The translations under genes were made by a program, and so were the position numbers. From IMG/VR virus record IMGVR_UViG_3300048123_000034, positions 1 through 35,413 of that record: 35,413 bases of DNA; one strand, 5' to 3'. Below the pieces are notes generated by a model that saw only the letters and a list, made by a program, of their open reading frames with translations, searched no databases and was not told where the DNA came from. How positions within the stretch are numbered: position 1 is the stretch's first letter; each line of letters begins with the position of its first letter. Positions 5,850 through 11,041 of the stretch are shown one piece after another. Source of the stretch: a virus.

Positions 5850-5926
5850 GCCCTCATAGCTCAGCTGAATAGAGCAACAGACTTCTAATCTGTAGGTCCC
5901 AGGTTTGAATCCTGGTGGGGGTACCA
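5850..5926 (+). tRNA. tRNA-Arg (anticodon UCU)
   Basis: A full cloverleaf can be drawn. The acceptor stem pairs GCCCTCA (5850-5856) with TGGGGGT (5916-5922), with two G-U pairs. The D arm is GCTC/GAGC. The anticodon stem ACAGA/TCTGT holds loop CTTCTAA, giving anticodon TCT at 5884-5886. The T arm is CCAGG-TTTGAAT-CCTGG. The discriminator is A, and CCA is encoded. It reads AGA/AGG, codons used very often for Arg in the surrounding phage genes, so it probably supplements the host pool. Confidence 0.95.
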
Positions 5927-5947
5927 ATTAAACCTAAATTATTTATC

Positions 5948-6142
5948 ATGAAAAATTATTTAAGGAAACTTGCACATAAAAGGTTTATTGCAAGATATAT
6001 CTCAGATTTACACTGGGATACTATTAACACAGTTACAACAGCATCAGCTACAGAATGGAATGATGCTATCAGTGAACACTTGTATAACAACGGCATACTT
6101 ATCCGTAAGTATGAACGCCGTAGAAGATGGTTAAAATTCTAG
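5948..6142 (+). CDS. Small basic hypothetical protein
   Basis: A 64-residue basic protein (start MKNYLRKLAHKRFIARYI; end RKYERRRRWLKF) with an uncharged helical middle. The ATG is preferred over an upstream GTG because the GTG lies inside the tRNA T arm. The Arg/Lys-rich ends would suit nucleic-acid or membrane-surface binding. No family is recognised. Confidence 0.65.
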   Translation: MKNYLRKLAHKRFIARYISDLHWDTINTVTTASATEWNDAISEHLYNNGILIRKYERRRRWLKF

Positions 6143-6145
6143 CTT

Positions 6146-6403
6146 ATGTTTTTTGATACAGATTGGACAAGATTATCTGACTCTCAGCGTCAAGGTAGAA
6201 ACAAAGGCCTTAATTTTAAAAGGTTACGTCCTACAGCTTATTTACATTCTAACATAGGTCCTATGAGAATCCGTGTAAAAAATGAAGAAAGAGAAGTCAG
6301 TCTTTATGTAAGAGAAAGGGGCTACTATGAAAGAAAAGATCAAGAATGGGTTAGTTATAGCACTATAAAATTTATTAAAGTAAATGGTAAAGAAATATTT
6401 TAA
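6146..6403 (+). CDS. Small basic hypothetical protein
   Basis: An 85-residue protein with a predicted beta-rich centre (MRIRVKNEEREVSLYVRERG) and a basic charge. There are no cysteines or membrane segments and no family is recognised. It starts 3 nt after the previous stop, so the genes from 5948 to 6535 form one run. Confidence 0.65.
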   Translation: MFFDTDWTRLSDSQRQGRNKGLNFKRLRPTAYLHSNIGPMRIRVKNEEREVSLYVRERGYYERKDQEWVSYSTIKFIKVNGKEIF

Positions 6404-6406
6404 GCT

Positions 6407-6535
6407 ATGAAACACATGAAACAATTCTTACGTATTGCTAATGCTAGATTAAGAAAAGTATATAAGAACCCGCAGCAACGTAGAGCTTGGGCTGCTAAGA
6501 TGTATACTAGGTGGTTACAACGTAAACAAAGGTAA
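6407..6535 (+). CDS. 42-residue very basic peptide
   Basis: The frame begins MKHMKQFLRIANARLRKVY and ends RWLQRKQR, with about one third Arg/Lys and few acidic residues. It is probably helical and nucleic-acid binding. It starts 3 nt after the preceding stop and is followed by a long-stem inverted repeat. Confidence 0.55.
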   Translation: MKHMKQFLRIANARLRKVYKNPQQRRAWAAKMYTRWLQRKQR

Positions 6536-6539
6536 ACTG

Positions 6540-6603
6540 ATAAAGGGAGAGGTATTTATTAATTTAAACTAAACGACTATGGTTATTCGTTCTCTCCCTT
6601 TAT
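6540..6603 (+). terminator. 12-bp inverted repeat around a 40-nt loop
   Basis: ATAAAGGGAGAG (6540-6551) pairs perfectly with CTCTCCCTTTAT (6592-6603). The position right after the gene run suggests termination. However, the loop is long and contains an 8-codon frame (MVIRSLPL) whose stop lies at the end of the stem, so an attenuator-like or protein-binding role is also possible. Confidence 0.5.
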
Positions 6604-6713
6604 GAGCCAATTAAGTAAGCTAAACGGCTCAAATCCTCACAACAATGAGCCTTAAATTGTCACAAAGTAAGGGTATAAATTAAAATAAGTTGTAATAGAA
6701 TAAAGGTAAGTAT

Positions 6714-6812
6714 ATGGTATATTTTAAATGTAAGCACATCAAAAGAGAAGGTGAGAGTTGTACGCTCAATAACAACTGCACCTATCCCAGATGTAAAACC
6801 TTACGAGTGTAA
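6714..6812 (+). CDS. Possible 32-residue cysteine-rich peptide
   Basis: The frame reads MVYFKCKHIKREGESC, then an Asn-rich segment with C-T-Y-P-R-C, ending KTLRV. The pattern CxH plus Cx5C could bind zinc, and the lysine/arginine content would suit nucleic-acid binding. It has no promoter element like those at the left end and no close neighbour, so it may be chance. Confidence 0.35.
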   Translation: MVYFKCKHIKREGESCTLNNNCTYPRCKTLRV

Positions 6813-6995
6813 TCATTACCTTTGAGAATTGAACGAGGGTAATGTTTCATTAAAGAAACAACAAGGTGCTTATTTGCATCATTAATGACAATTTAAGTAT
6901 ATAATGATGGGAAATTCCATCAATTTGTACGCAGAGACATATAATTTACACTATTAACGACCATTTAAGCACGGAAAGAAAAGCTTATCCATCAA

Positions 6996-7029
6996 AAAAA
7001 TAGGCGCAAGCATATAAAAATAGGCGCAA
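6996..7029. repeat. Direct repeat, two copies 20 bp apart
   Basis: AAAAATAGGCGCAA occurs twice with start-to-start spacing of exactly 20 bp, about two helical turns. The repeat lies immediately upstream of the first gene of the array, so a dimeric regulator binding the same face of DNA is plausible. Confidence 0.55.
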
Positions 7030-7049
7030 ACCTTTAAAGCAAAATAAAA

Positions 7050-7250
7050 ATGAGAGAGATACTACTGGAGATGTATGAGCAACTTTGGAACGCTGACAAG
7101 GACAAGTGGGCTTGGAATGTGATACTGAAGGACACGCTTGAGAAATTAGAAACCAAAGATGATACAGAACGATAGGGTTTTGTGTCTTTAATAGAACATT
7201 ACGAGTCAAGTAAACTGCACAAGATAGTTGACACCTTTAACACAAAATAG
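7050..7250 (+). pseudogene. Array family member interrupted by an in-frame TAG
   Basis: The frame begins MREILLEMYEQLWNADKDKW and stops at a TAG (7173-7175) after 41 codons. Reading on in the same frame gives 24 more codons ending VDTFNTK, the exact C-terminal signature of neighbouring array genes. The intact ancestor was thus probably a 66-residue protein. TAG ends many other genes here, so it is not a sense codon genome-wide. Either this is a nonsense mutation, a sequencing error or a read-through site. A functional 41-residue form is also possible. Confidence 0.6.
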
Positions 7251-7256
7251 AAATGA
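7234..7256 (+). repeat. Junction repeat copy (consensus CCTTTAACACCAAAGAGAAA + TGA)
   Basis: This is a 23-nt element found nine times in degenerate form between 7031 and 9287: starts near 7031, 7234, 7455, 7676, 7885, 7981, 8930, 9133 and 9265. Each carries the ATG of the next gene at its 3 prime end. In most copies the same bases also encode the previous gene end (FNTKEK and stop). This copy has a TAG in place of GAG. Confidence 0.85.
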
Positions 7257-7477
7257 AAACACCAATGCAAGAGTTGATTGATATAATCAAGCAACGTATC
7301 AATGATGATGATAGTATACCTTATATGTACAACGAAAGAATACTTGAGTTAGCAGAGTCATTGCTTGAGAAAGAGAAAGAGGTGATGTGTGAGTTTGCTG
7401 ATGACTACCAACGCAACTGCTTTCAAAAATCAGCAGATGATTATTTTAAAGAAACCTTTAACACCAAAGAGAAATGA
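7253..7477 (+). CDS. Array protein, MKTPMQEL/EKEKE family (1)
   Basis: A 74-residue acidic helical protein. The N-terminus is MKTPMQELIDIIKQRI, then an ESLLEKEKEVMCEFADDY segment and a C-terminus YFKETFNTKEK. The same three blocks recur in the next two genes, so these are tandem paralogues. Small proteins of the MxTPxQEL type are common in Bacteroidota phages but have no known function. The start codon lies in a junction repeat, and the stop overlaps the next ATG (ATGA). Confidence 0.75.
   Translation: MKTPMQELIDIIKQRINDDDSIPYMYNERILELAESLLEKEKEVMCEFADDYQRNCFQKSADDYFKETFNTKEK
7455..7477 (+). repeat. Junction repeat, consensus copy
   Basis: This copy has the full consensus sequence. It encodes the TFNTKEK end of one paralogue and, in the overlapping frame, the first codon of the next. 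Confidence 0.85.
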
Positions 7478-7698
7478 AAACACCAATACAAGAATTGATT
7501 GAACAAATGTCCTACAACAGAGACAGAGCATTAGGAGCGGAGAAAGACGCTTACAACATCTGTATTTTATATGCAGAGAATATGCTTGAGAAAGAGAAGG
7601 AGCAGATGTGTGAGTTTGCTGAACAATATTTCATAAGTTTTGGGTATAAGTCAACAGAAGATTATTTTGATAGGGCATTTAACACCAAAGAGAAATGA
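7474..7698 (+). CDS. Array protein, MKTPMQEL/EKEKE family (2)
   Basis: A 74-residue paralogue of the previous gene: MKTPIQELIEQMSYNRDRAL, then ENMLEKEKEQMCEFAEQYF and YFDRAFNTKEK. The conserved single cysteine in QMCEFA and the aromatic residues before FNTK are kept. Identity is highest at both ends, that is around the junction repeats, and low in the middle. This pattern fits module exchange by recombination at the junctions. Confidence 0.75.
   Translation: MKTPIQELIEQMSYNRDRALGAEKDAYNICILYAENMLEKEKEQMCEFAEQYFISFGYKSTEDYFDRAFNTKEK
7676..7698 (+). repeat. Junction repeat copy
   Basis: Differs from consensus only at its first bases (CATTTAACACC). It encodes AFNTKEK and the next start codon. 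Confidence 0.8.
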
Positions 7699-7901
7699 AA
7701 CAGACAGCAGTAGGGTTTTTAATGGACAAACTATTTGACCCATCAACAATGATTGAAGAACAAATACAATGGTTTCATCAAGCCGCACAAATAGAAAAAG
7801 AGCAGATGTGTGAGTTTGCCGAATCTTTTGAATATTCATTTGCTTGTGGTGATGTTAAAAATATAGAAGAACATTTTGAGAAAACCTTTAACACTAAATA
7901 G
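7695..7901 (+). CDS. Array protein, EKEKE family (3)
   Basis: A 68-residue paralogue with a diverged N-terminus (MKQTAVGFLMDKLF) but the shared IEKEQMCEFAESF core and the HFEKTFNTK end. The C-terminus is two residues shorter because its junction repeat has TAG where others have GAG. It is coupled to the previous gene by ATGA. Confidence 0.7.
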   Translation: MKQTAVGFLMDKLFDPSTMIEEQIQWFHQAAQIEKEQMCEFAESFEYSFACGDVKNIEEHFEKTFNTK

Positions 7902-7908
7902 AAATATG
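7885..7908 (+). repeat. Junction repeat, variant
   Basis: CCTTTAACACTAAATAG followed by AAATATG. The start codon is shifted by one inserted base pair step relative to consensus, and it opens a different kind of gene (a membrane peptide). Confidence 0.7.
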
Positions 7909-7980
7909 GGTCACATTATAGGAATAGCCGCATTAGTATTTGCAATATGGGCTGTCTTCTTTAGAGAAGAAAAATATTAA
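7906..7980 (+). CDS. 24-residue single-span membrane peptide
   Basis: The frame begins MGHIIGIAALVFAIWAVFF and ends REEKY, one hydrophobic helix with a charged end. It starts within a junction repeat and its stop is directly followed by another repeat copy. It therefore behaves as a unit of the array, although unrelated to the EKEKE proteins. Confidence 0.5.
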   Translation: MGHIIGIAALVFAIWAVFFREEKY

Positions 7981-8003
7981 CCTTTAACACCAAAGAGAAA
8001 TGA
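7981..8003 (+). repeat. Junction repeat, consensus copy outside a coding frame
   Basis: Exact consensus, but it follows the TAA of the preceding membrane peptide, so FNTKEK is not translated here. Conservation without coding shows that selection or copying acts on the nucleotide sequence itself. Confidence 0.85.
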
Positions 8004-8653
8004 AAACACCAATGCAAGAGTTGTTGGAATGGATTAGAACAACACTACCAATGGATTTAGAGACACCACAAATGATTGAGCAGAAGATTGAATCAATGCT
8101 TGAGAAATTAGAAACCTTAAAAACAAATAATAAAATGAAAAAGACAATCGCACAACAGCTCAACATCAAAGAGTTTCCATTTGAAATCAAAGATAAGAAT
8201 GGAAATGTAATCTACTGGGAAAACTCAAATGGAGATTGGTATAGGAGAGAATATGATTCATACGGAAATGAAACACATTATGAAAACTCAAAAGGGTTTA
8301 TTGAGAATAGAGGTCCAAAGGATGGTGTTGCAGAGATTAACACAACAAAAGGAATGGAACACAAGAACCCATTAACAAATCCTTCGGAACACACGCTACA
8401 AGAATTGTTTGCTGAATTAAAGTTCGGAAGACCATCAGCAAGTCAGGAGTATCTTGACAAGTGTATCACAGAGTTAAACGAACAAGAAGCAATGAAAAGA
8501 ACACTAATTATTTACAACACAAAAGAGACAACACAAGAAGAAGCAGCACACCTTCTTGACATCCTTAACTGCGATGATTCTATGATATGGGATAATGCAG
8601 ATAGATGCGGAGTAGAGATTATTGAAGTACCAACAGATAAAGCAGAAGAGTGA
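8000..8653 (+). CDS. Composite array protein with YENSxG repeats
   Basis: A 217-residue protein that appears to be several small proteins joined. Residues 1-45 are an MKTPMQELLEWI-type array head. From Met46 (MKKTIAQQL) there are two repeats of the form DKNGNVIYWENSNGDWYRRE and DSYGNETHYENSKG. Residues about 130-163 hold an array-like helix (LQELFAELKFGRPSASQEY). From Met165 (MKRTLIIYNTKE) a small alpha/beta segment ends the protein. A-rich stretches before both internal Met codons look like start regions, so separate internal products are possible. Repeats of this NGNxxYxENSxG type occur in many Bacteroidota phage proteins of unknown role. Confidence 0.65.
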   Translation: MKTPMQELLEWIRTTLPMDLETPQMIEQKIESMLEKLETLKTNNKMKKTIAQQLNIKEFPFEIKDKNGNVIYWENSNGDWYRREYDSYGNETHYENSKGFIENRGPKDGVAEINTTKGMEHKNPLTNPSEHTLQELFAELKFGRPSASQEYLDKCITELNEQEAMKRTLIIYNTKETTQEEAAHLLDILNCDDSMIWDNADRCGVEIIEVPTDKAEE

Positions 8654-8838
8654 TGGAAGATTATATGGATAAAGTACGCTACGGCTTAATGTATATGACT
8701 GGTAGGTCAAGAGGTGAGCAAGGGAACTTTCTAAATGAGTTAGGTGCAGAAGAGTTTAAATCAAGACTTGATGACATCAAAAAAGATGTTGATTTGTACT
8801 TTGAGAACATAGACAAACAAGATTGGAGATACCTTTAA
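8653..8838 (+). CDS. Small hypothetical protein
   Basis: A 61-residue protein beginning MEDYMDKVRYGLMYM, helical and charged, ending DKQDWRYL. The ATG overlaps the previous TGA by one base (TGATG), favouring it over the GTG one codon earlier. No family is recognised. Confidence 0.65.
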   Translation: MEDYMDKVRYGLMYMTGRSRGEQGNFLNELGAEEFKSRLDDIKKDVDLYFENIDKQDWRYL

Positions 8839-8852
8839 TAAATAATTAAGAG

Positions 8853-8927
8853 ATGACCCCACCCCTTACCCATAAGAACAAGGCGCATAGGTTCTGCAAA
8901 GTACACGCAGTTAATGGGGTCTTTTGA
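8853..8927 (+). CDS. Possible 24-residue basic peptide
   Basis: The frame begins MTPPLTHKNKAHRFCKVHA and ends VNGVF. GACCCC and GGGGTC at its ends could pair, so the segment may instead be an RNA hairpin. The leader (TTTAATAAATAATTAAGAG) is a weak relative of the junction repeat. The evidence is thin. Confidence 0.3.
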   Translation: MTPPLTHKNKAHRFCKVHAVNGVF

Positions 8928-8929
8928 AA

Positions 8930-8952
8930 CCTTTAAAACAAAAGAGAAATGA
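8930..8952 (+). repeat. Junction repeat, variant
   Basis: CCTTTAAAACAAAAGAGAAA then TGA. It is not translated as FNTKEK by an upstream gene, and it carries the start codon of the gene at 8949. Confidence 0.8.
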
Positions 8953-9155
8953 AAACAAAATTTGAAGTAACAGAATCCTTAAACGGATGGAACAGATTAG
9001 AAACAACATTTGTTGTTGAATCCTCACCTCGCTGGTGGCAGTTTTGGAAACCTAAAGTAATGCACCAAGAGTTTAATGGTTCAGTTTGGGTGAAGGGTGA
9101 AGTATCCCAAAGTTTTGCTCCAGTAGTAGAAACCTTTAACACCAAAGAGAGATGA
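8949..9155 (+). CDS. Array protein with a beta-rich body and FNTKER end
   Basis: A 68-residue protein beginning MKTKFEVTESLNGWNRLE, with a tryptophan-rich centre (SPRWWQFWKPK) and a C-terminus VVETFNTKER. The body is unrelated to the EKEKE family, yet it carries the same tail because its 3 prime end lies in a junction repeat. It shows that the tail comes from the repeat, not from protein ancestry. Confidence 0.7.
   Translation: MKTKFEVTESLNGWNRLETTFVVESSPRWWQFWKPKVMHQEFNGSVWVKGEVSQSFAPVVETFNTKER
9133..9155 (+). repeat. Junction repeat copy
   Basis: One base from consensus (GAGAGATGA). It encodes ETFNTKER and the ATG of the next gene. Confidence 0.85.
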
Positions 9156-9271
9156 GTAAGGCAAAACTTGTTGGTATGATATGTAAAGAGCGGTTGCAAA
9201 CGCTTGAGGAGAACCACCCATTGTTTGGAATAAAGAAAGTCCTCACACCTTACTCTATTTTAAACCTTTAA
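9152..9271 (+). CDS. 39-residue array peptide
   Basis: The frame begins MSKAKLVGMICKERLQTLEE and ends PYSILNL. Its 3 prime end runs into the next junction repeat in a different frame, giving ILNL instead of FNTKEK. It is coupled to the previous gene by ATGA. Function unknown. Confidence 0.5.
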   Translation: MSKAKLVGMICKERLQTLEENHPLFGIKKVLTPYSILNL

Positions 9272-9287
9272 CACCAAAGAGAAATGA
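9265..9287 (+). repeat. Junction repeat, consensus copy read in another frame
   Basis: Exact consensus. The upstream gene reads it in a different frame and stops inside it at TTTAA, so the encoded peptide differs. This is the second copy whose conservation cannot be explained by protein sequence. Confidence 0.85.
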
Positions 9288-9370
9288 TAGAGTTTAAATG
9301 GATGGTAGTGATACTTACTATACTAGTGAGTGCACTATTCATCTACCTAACCGGTAAAAGAGATGCCTGA
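9284..9370 (+). CDS. 28-residue single-span membrane peptide
   Basis: The frame begins MIEFKWMVVILTILVSALF and ends YLTGKRDA: a hydrophobic helix followed by a positive tail, so N-out/C-in topology is likely. It is the first of a run of overlapping tiny membrane genes. The stop overlaps the next start (TGATG). Confidence 0.55.
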   Translation: MIEFKWMVVILTILVSALFIYLTGKRDA

Positions 9371-9483
9371 TGGAATACATTTACATTGTATTACTGAGTG
9401 TTATATGCTTTTATATAATCAGAAGAGAGTATAAGAGTACTAAAGAAGTAAAAGAAAAGTTAAAACGGTATGAAGACAAGTAA
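9370..9483 (+). CDS. 37-residue membrane-anchored peptide
   Basis: MEYIYIVLLSVICFYIIRRE is a single membrane helix, followed by a lysine/glutamate-rich tail (KSTKEVKEKLKRYEDK), probably cytoplasmic. It overlaps the previous gene by one base and the next by 14 bases. Confidence 0.55.
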   Translation: MEYIYIVLLSVICFYIIRREYKSTKEVKEKLKRYEDK

Positions 9484-9544
9484 CCAAAGCATAGTAGATT
9501 TGTGCTTACAAGATTTAAAAGATTATGGAATTGAGCAAGATTGA
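9470..9544 (+). CDS. 24-residue peptide in the overlapping run
   Basis: The frame MKTSNQSIVDLCLQDLKDYG ends IEQD. It is soluble and acidic. It overlaps its neighbours on both sides (14 and 20 bases). It is supported only by this chain of overlaps, so it may be a coupling device or chance. Confidence 0.35.
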   Translation: MKTSNQSIVDLCLQDLKDYGIEQD

Positions 9545-9650
9545 CTGGACACTGGTACTTGAAATTGGTATTGTAGGAATTATTACAGCAGGTTGGTTTG
9601 CATACTTAATATGGCAGATGGGCAAAAATCCGGACAACCATGGAAAGTAG
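9525..9650 (+). CDS. 41-residue single-span membrane peptide
   Basis: The frame begins MELSKIDWTLVLEIGIVGII and continues through TAGWFAYLIWQMG to a short polar end. One transmembrane helix with flanking aromatic residues is clear. It overlaps the gene on each side. Confidence 0.5.
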   Translation: MELSKIDWTLVLEIGIVGIITAGWFAYLIWQMGKNPDNHGK

Positions 9651-9927
9651 ATCTAAAGAACACCATTTAAAAGTAACCCGCTGTGTACTAATGGCCCAAT
9701 TGTTTTTGGAATCATTAGATGATATTAAAAGTAGCCCTTATTACAAGCAAGATGTGAGGAACTTAACTAACAACTTGGAGAAGAAGTTAGAAAAGTTTCT
9801 CTCTATGCCTAACCAATACATGTTAGATGGTGAGGCAGAGCAAGTAATGATGAAATTGGGTAGAGGATTTGAAAAGTTAACCAACCTTACATTAGATGAA
9901 ATATATGAGAATGACCCCATGGTCTAG
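9640..9927 (+). CDS. Hypothetical helical protein
   Basis: A 95-residue protein, all helical by pattern: HHLKVTRCVLMAQLFLESLD, then YYKQDVRNLTNNLEKKLEKF, then an acidic C-terminal half. It has one cysteine and no membrane segment, and no family is recognised. It links the tiny-gene array to the enzyme genes that follow. Confidence 0.7.
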   Translation: MESRSKEHHLKVTRCVLMAQLFLESLDDIKSSPYYKQDVRNLTNNLEKKLEKFLSMPNQYMLDGEAEQVMMKLGRGFEKLTNLTLDEIYENDPMV

Positions 9928-10339
9928 ATATGGTAGTGCAGAAAGAATGATTGTACTCAACCGTAATGTGTTTGCTAAATTCCATGATCATCTTAAAGAT
10001 GTTTTAGAAGATACTGTTGATATTGTATCTAGAAATAAAGAAGATGAACATGATCACGTATTTGATGTTGCTACTTTAGCAAGTGACATCACCGGTATAC
10101 AACAAGATTGTTTTACAATACCTATTAGACAGCAAGCGTTCTTAGGTGATAGACAAAGAGAGGCTATAAAATCTAAGTTTCCATTTCATATTGGCAACAT
10201 GAAGTTTGAACTATGTACTATCTTTGACTATGACTATGATGGTGAACGCAGTTGGCAACCTAAGATTGCATTTAGTATTGTAGAAACTAGTCCAGAACAA
10301 ACCCGTGATGATCAAATCTTTATTTATTGGGACGCATGA
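9911..10339 (+). CDS. Hypothetical protein
   Basis: About 142 residues, mixed alpha/beta. It has a histidine/aspartate-rich part (KEDEHDHVFD) and a C-terminal half with beta strands (MKFELCTIFDYDYDGE; PKIAFSIVE). No family is recognised. Possible starts are the in-frame ATGs at 9896, 9905, 9911 or 9948. The third is given because it follows the A/T-rich ATATATGAG stretch with the least overlap. The stop overlaps the next start (ATGA). Confidence 0.65.
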   Translation: MTPWSRYGSAERMIVLNRNVFAKFHDHLKDVLEDTVDIVSRNKEDEHDHVFDVATLASDITGIQQDCFTIPIRQQAFLGDRQREAIKSKFPFHIGNMKFELCTIFDYDYDGERSWQPKIAFSIVETSPEQTRDDQIFIYWDA

Positions 10340-10698
10340 AAAAACAAATAGAACAAATAAGAGAATTTGAAAATGCTTTTGGAATTAATCCTGAAAGCCA
10401 ATCAGAAATTACAAAGTTTAATCTTCTATTAGAAGAGCTAGAAGAGTATGTAGTAGCAGCAAAAGACAATGATACTGTTGAAATTGCTGATGCTATTACT
10501 GATATTCTATACATTGCATTTGGTTTTGTAACCAAGCATAACCTAGATGATAAAATGGAAGCTCTTTTTGATGAAGTACATTCTAGTAATATGAGTAAAC
10601 TTGGGGCTGATGGTAAACCTATATACCGTGAAGATGGTAAGGTTATGAAAGGCCCTCTTTATTTTAAGCCTGACCTTAGAAAGATTTTAGAGGCTTAG
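10336..10698 (+). CDS. MazG-like NTP pyrophosphohydrolase
   Basis: A 120-residue all-helical enzyme of the MazG/PRA-PH type, which splits NTPs or related nucleotides to monophosphate and pyrophosphate. Metal-binding acidic residues are visible as LLEELEE (about 36-42) and, one helix later, EIADAITDILYIAFG. The C-terminal part (FDEVHSSNMSKLGADGKPIY, then GPLYFKPDL) is typical of the group found in Bacteroidota phages. The ATG overlapping the previous TGA is chosen over an upstream TTG. It may clean up modified nucleotides or lower alarmone levels during infection; the substrate cannot be told from sequence. Confidence 0.8.
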   Translation: MKKQIEQIREFENAFGINPESQSEITKFNLLLEELEEYVVAAKDNDTVEIADAITDILYIAFGFVTKHNLDDKMEALFDEVHSSNMSKLGADGKPIYREDGKVMKGPLYFKPDLRKILEA

Positions 10699-10722
10699 CT
10701 ATACTCTGATGTGTAATATTTA

Positions 10723-10772
10723 ACAGGGGTTGCAAGAATAAACAATCCGTTTATTTTTGTTTAAACTCCTGT
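10723..10772 (+). promoter_or_regulatory. Nested leader hairpin before the gene at 10776
   Basis: An outer ACAGG/CCTGT pair encloses an inner AATAAAC/GTTTATT stem (10737-10743 with 10749-10755) that is followed by TTTTG. The inner part could terminate transcription, while the outer pair would bring the start codon close, so an attenuator is possible. Confidence 0.4.
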
Positions 10773-10775
10773 AAA

Positions 10776-11036
10776 ATGTTATACCAATTACCTAGTGGTA
10801 AAGTAATAGAACTTTCTGTAGAACAGTACCTTTCATTAAGTGATGAGGAACTGGGAGAGATTGTACGCTTAGACTTAGGTAATACTTTAGAGAATCCTTT
10901 TCATGGTTCTGCATTAGATGGTAAGTATATGGCATATGATGACATGGCTGATGATCCTGATGTAGAATCAGAACTACCAGACATTAATCTGGATGATAAA
11001 TTATCTGATGAGGATTTTATACGTGATGACATTTAA
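10776..11036 (+). CDS. Small acidic protein
   Basis: An 86-residue protein with a short N-terminal fold (MLYQLPSGKVIELSVEQYLS; DEELGEIVRLDLG) and a strongly acidic tail (YDDMADDPDVESELPDINLD and onward). The acidic tail suggests binding to a basic partner or DNA mimicry. The N-terminal LPSGKxIELSxEQYLSLSDEEL pattern is a familiar Bacteroidota phage hypothetical family. A clear terminator follows. Confidence 0.7.
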   Translation: MLYQLPSGKVIELSVEQYLSLSDEELGEIVRLDLGNTLENPFHGSALDGKYMAYDDMADDPDVESELPDINLDDKLSDEDFIRDDI

Positions 11037-11041
11037 CTCAT

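Larger units (their letters stand above)
6604..7049. other. Mostly non-coding region with hairpins and a direct repeat
   Basis: Apart from one possible 32-codon gene (6714-6812) no convincing frame is present. Hairpins seen are GAGCC/GGCTC near 6604-6632, CATTACC/GGTAATG (6814-6846) and GATGG/CCATC (6906-6921). A 14-nt direct repeat AAAAATAGGCGCAA occurs at 6996-7009 and 7016-7029. The region precedes the junction-repeat gene array and probably carries its promoter and operators. Confidence 0.45.

Noticed and set aside
5915-5947. GTG extension of the basic protein at 5948
   Set aside because: The GTG start would lie within the T arm of the tRNA; the ATG at 5948 has the usual A/T-rich leader.
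6904-6957. 17-codon frame MMGNSINLYAETYNLHY
   Set aside because: It overlaps a GATGG/CCATC hairpin and has no neighbour or conserved feature.
7173-7175. Possible genome-wide recoding of TAG
   Set aside because: Many well-supported genes end in TAG (for example those ending at 393, 4718, 10698 and 15143) directly before terminators or new starts, so TAG is a normal stop here.
7031-9287. CRISPR array
   Set aside because: The repeats are irregularly spaced (about 100-950 nt), carry start codons and separate genes and not uniform spacers.
7031-9287. True integron
   Set aside because: There is no integrase gene or attC-type folded site in view; the junction repeat is short and contains a start codon.
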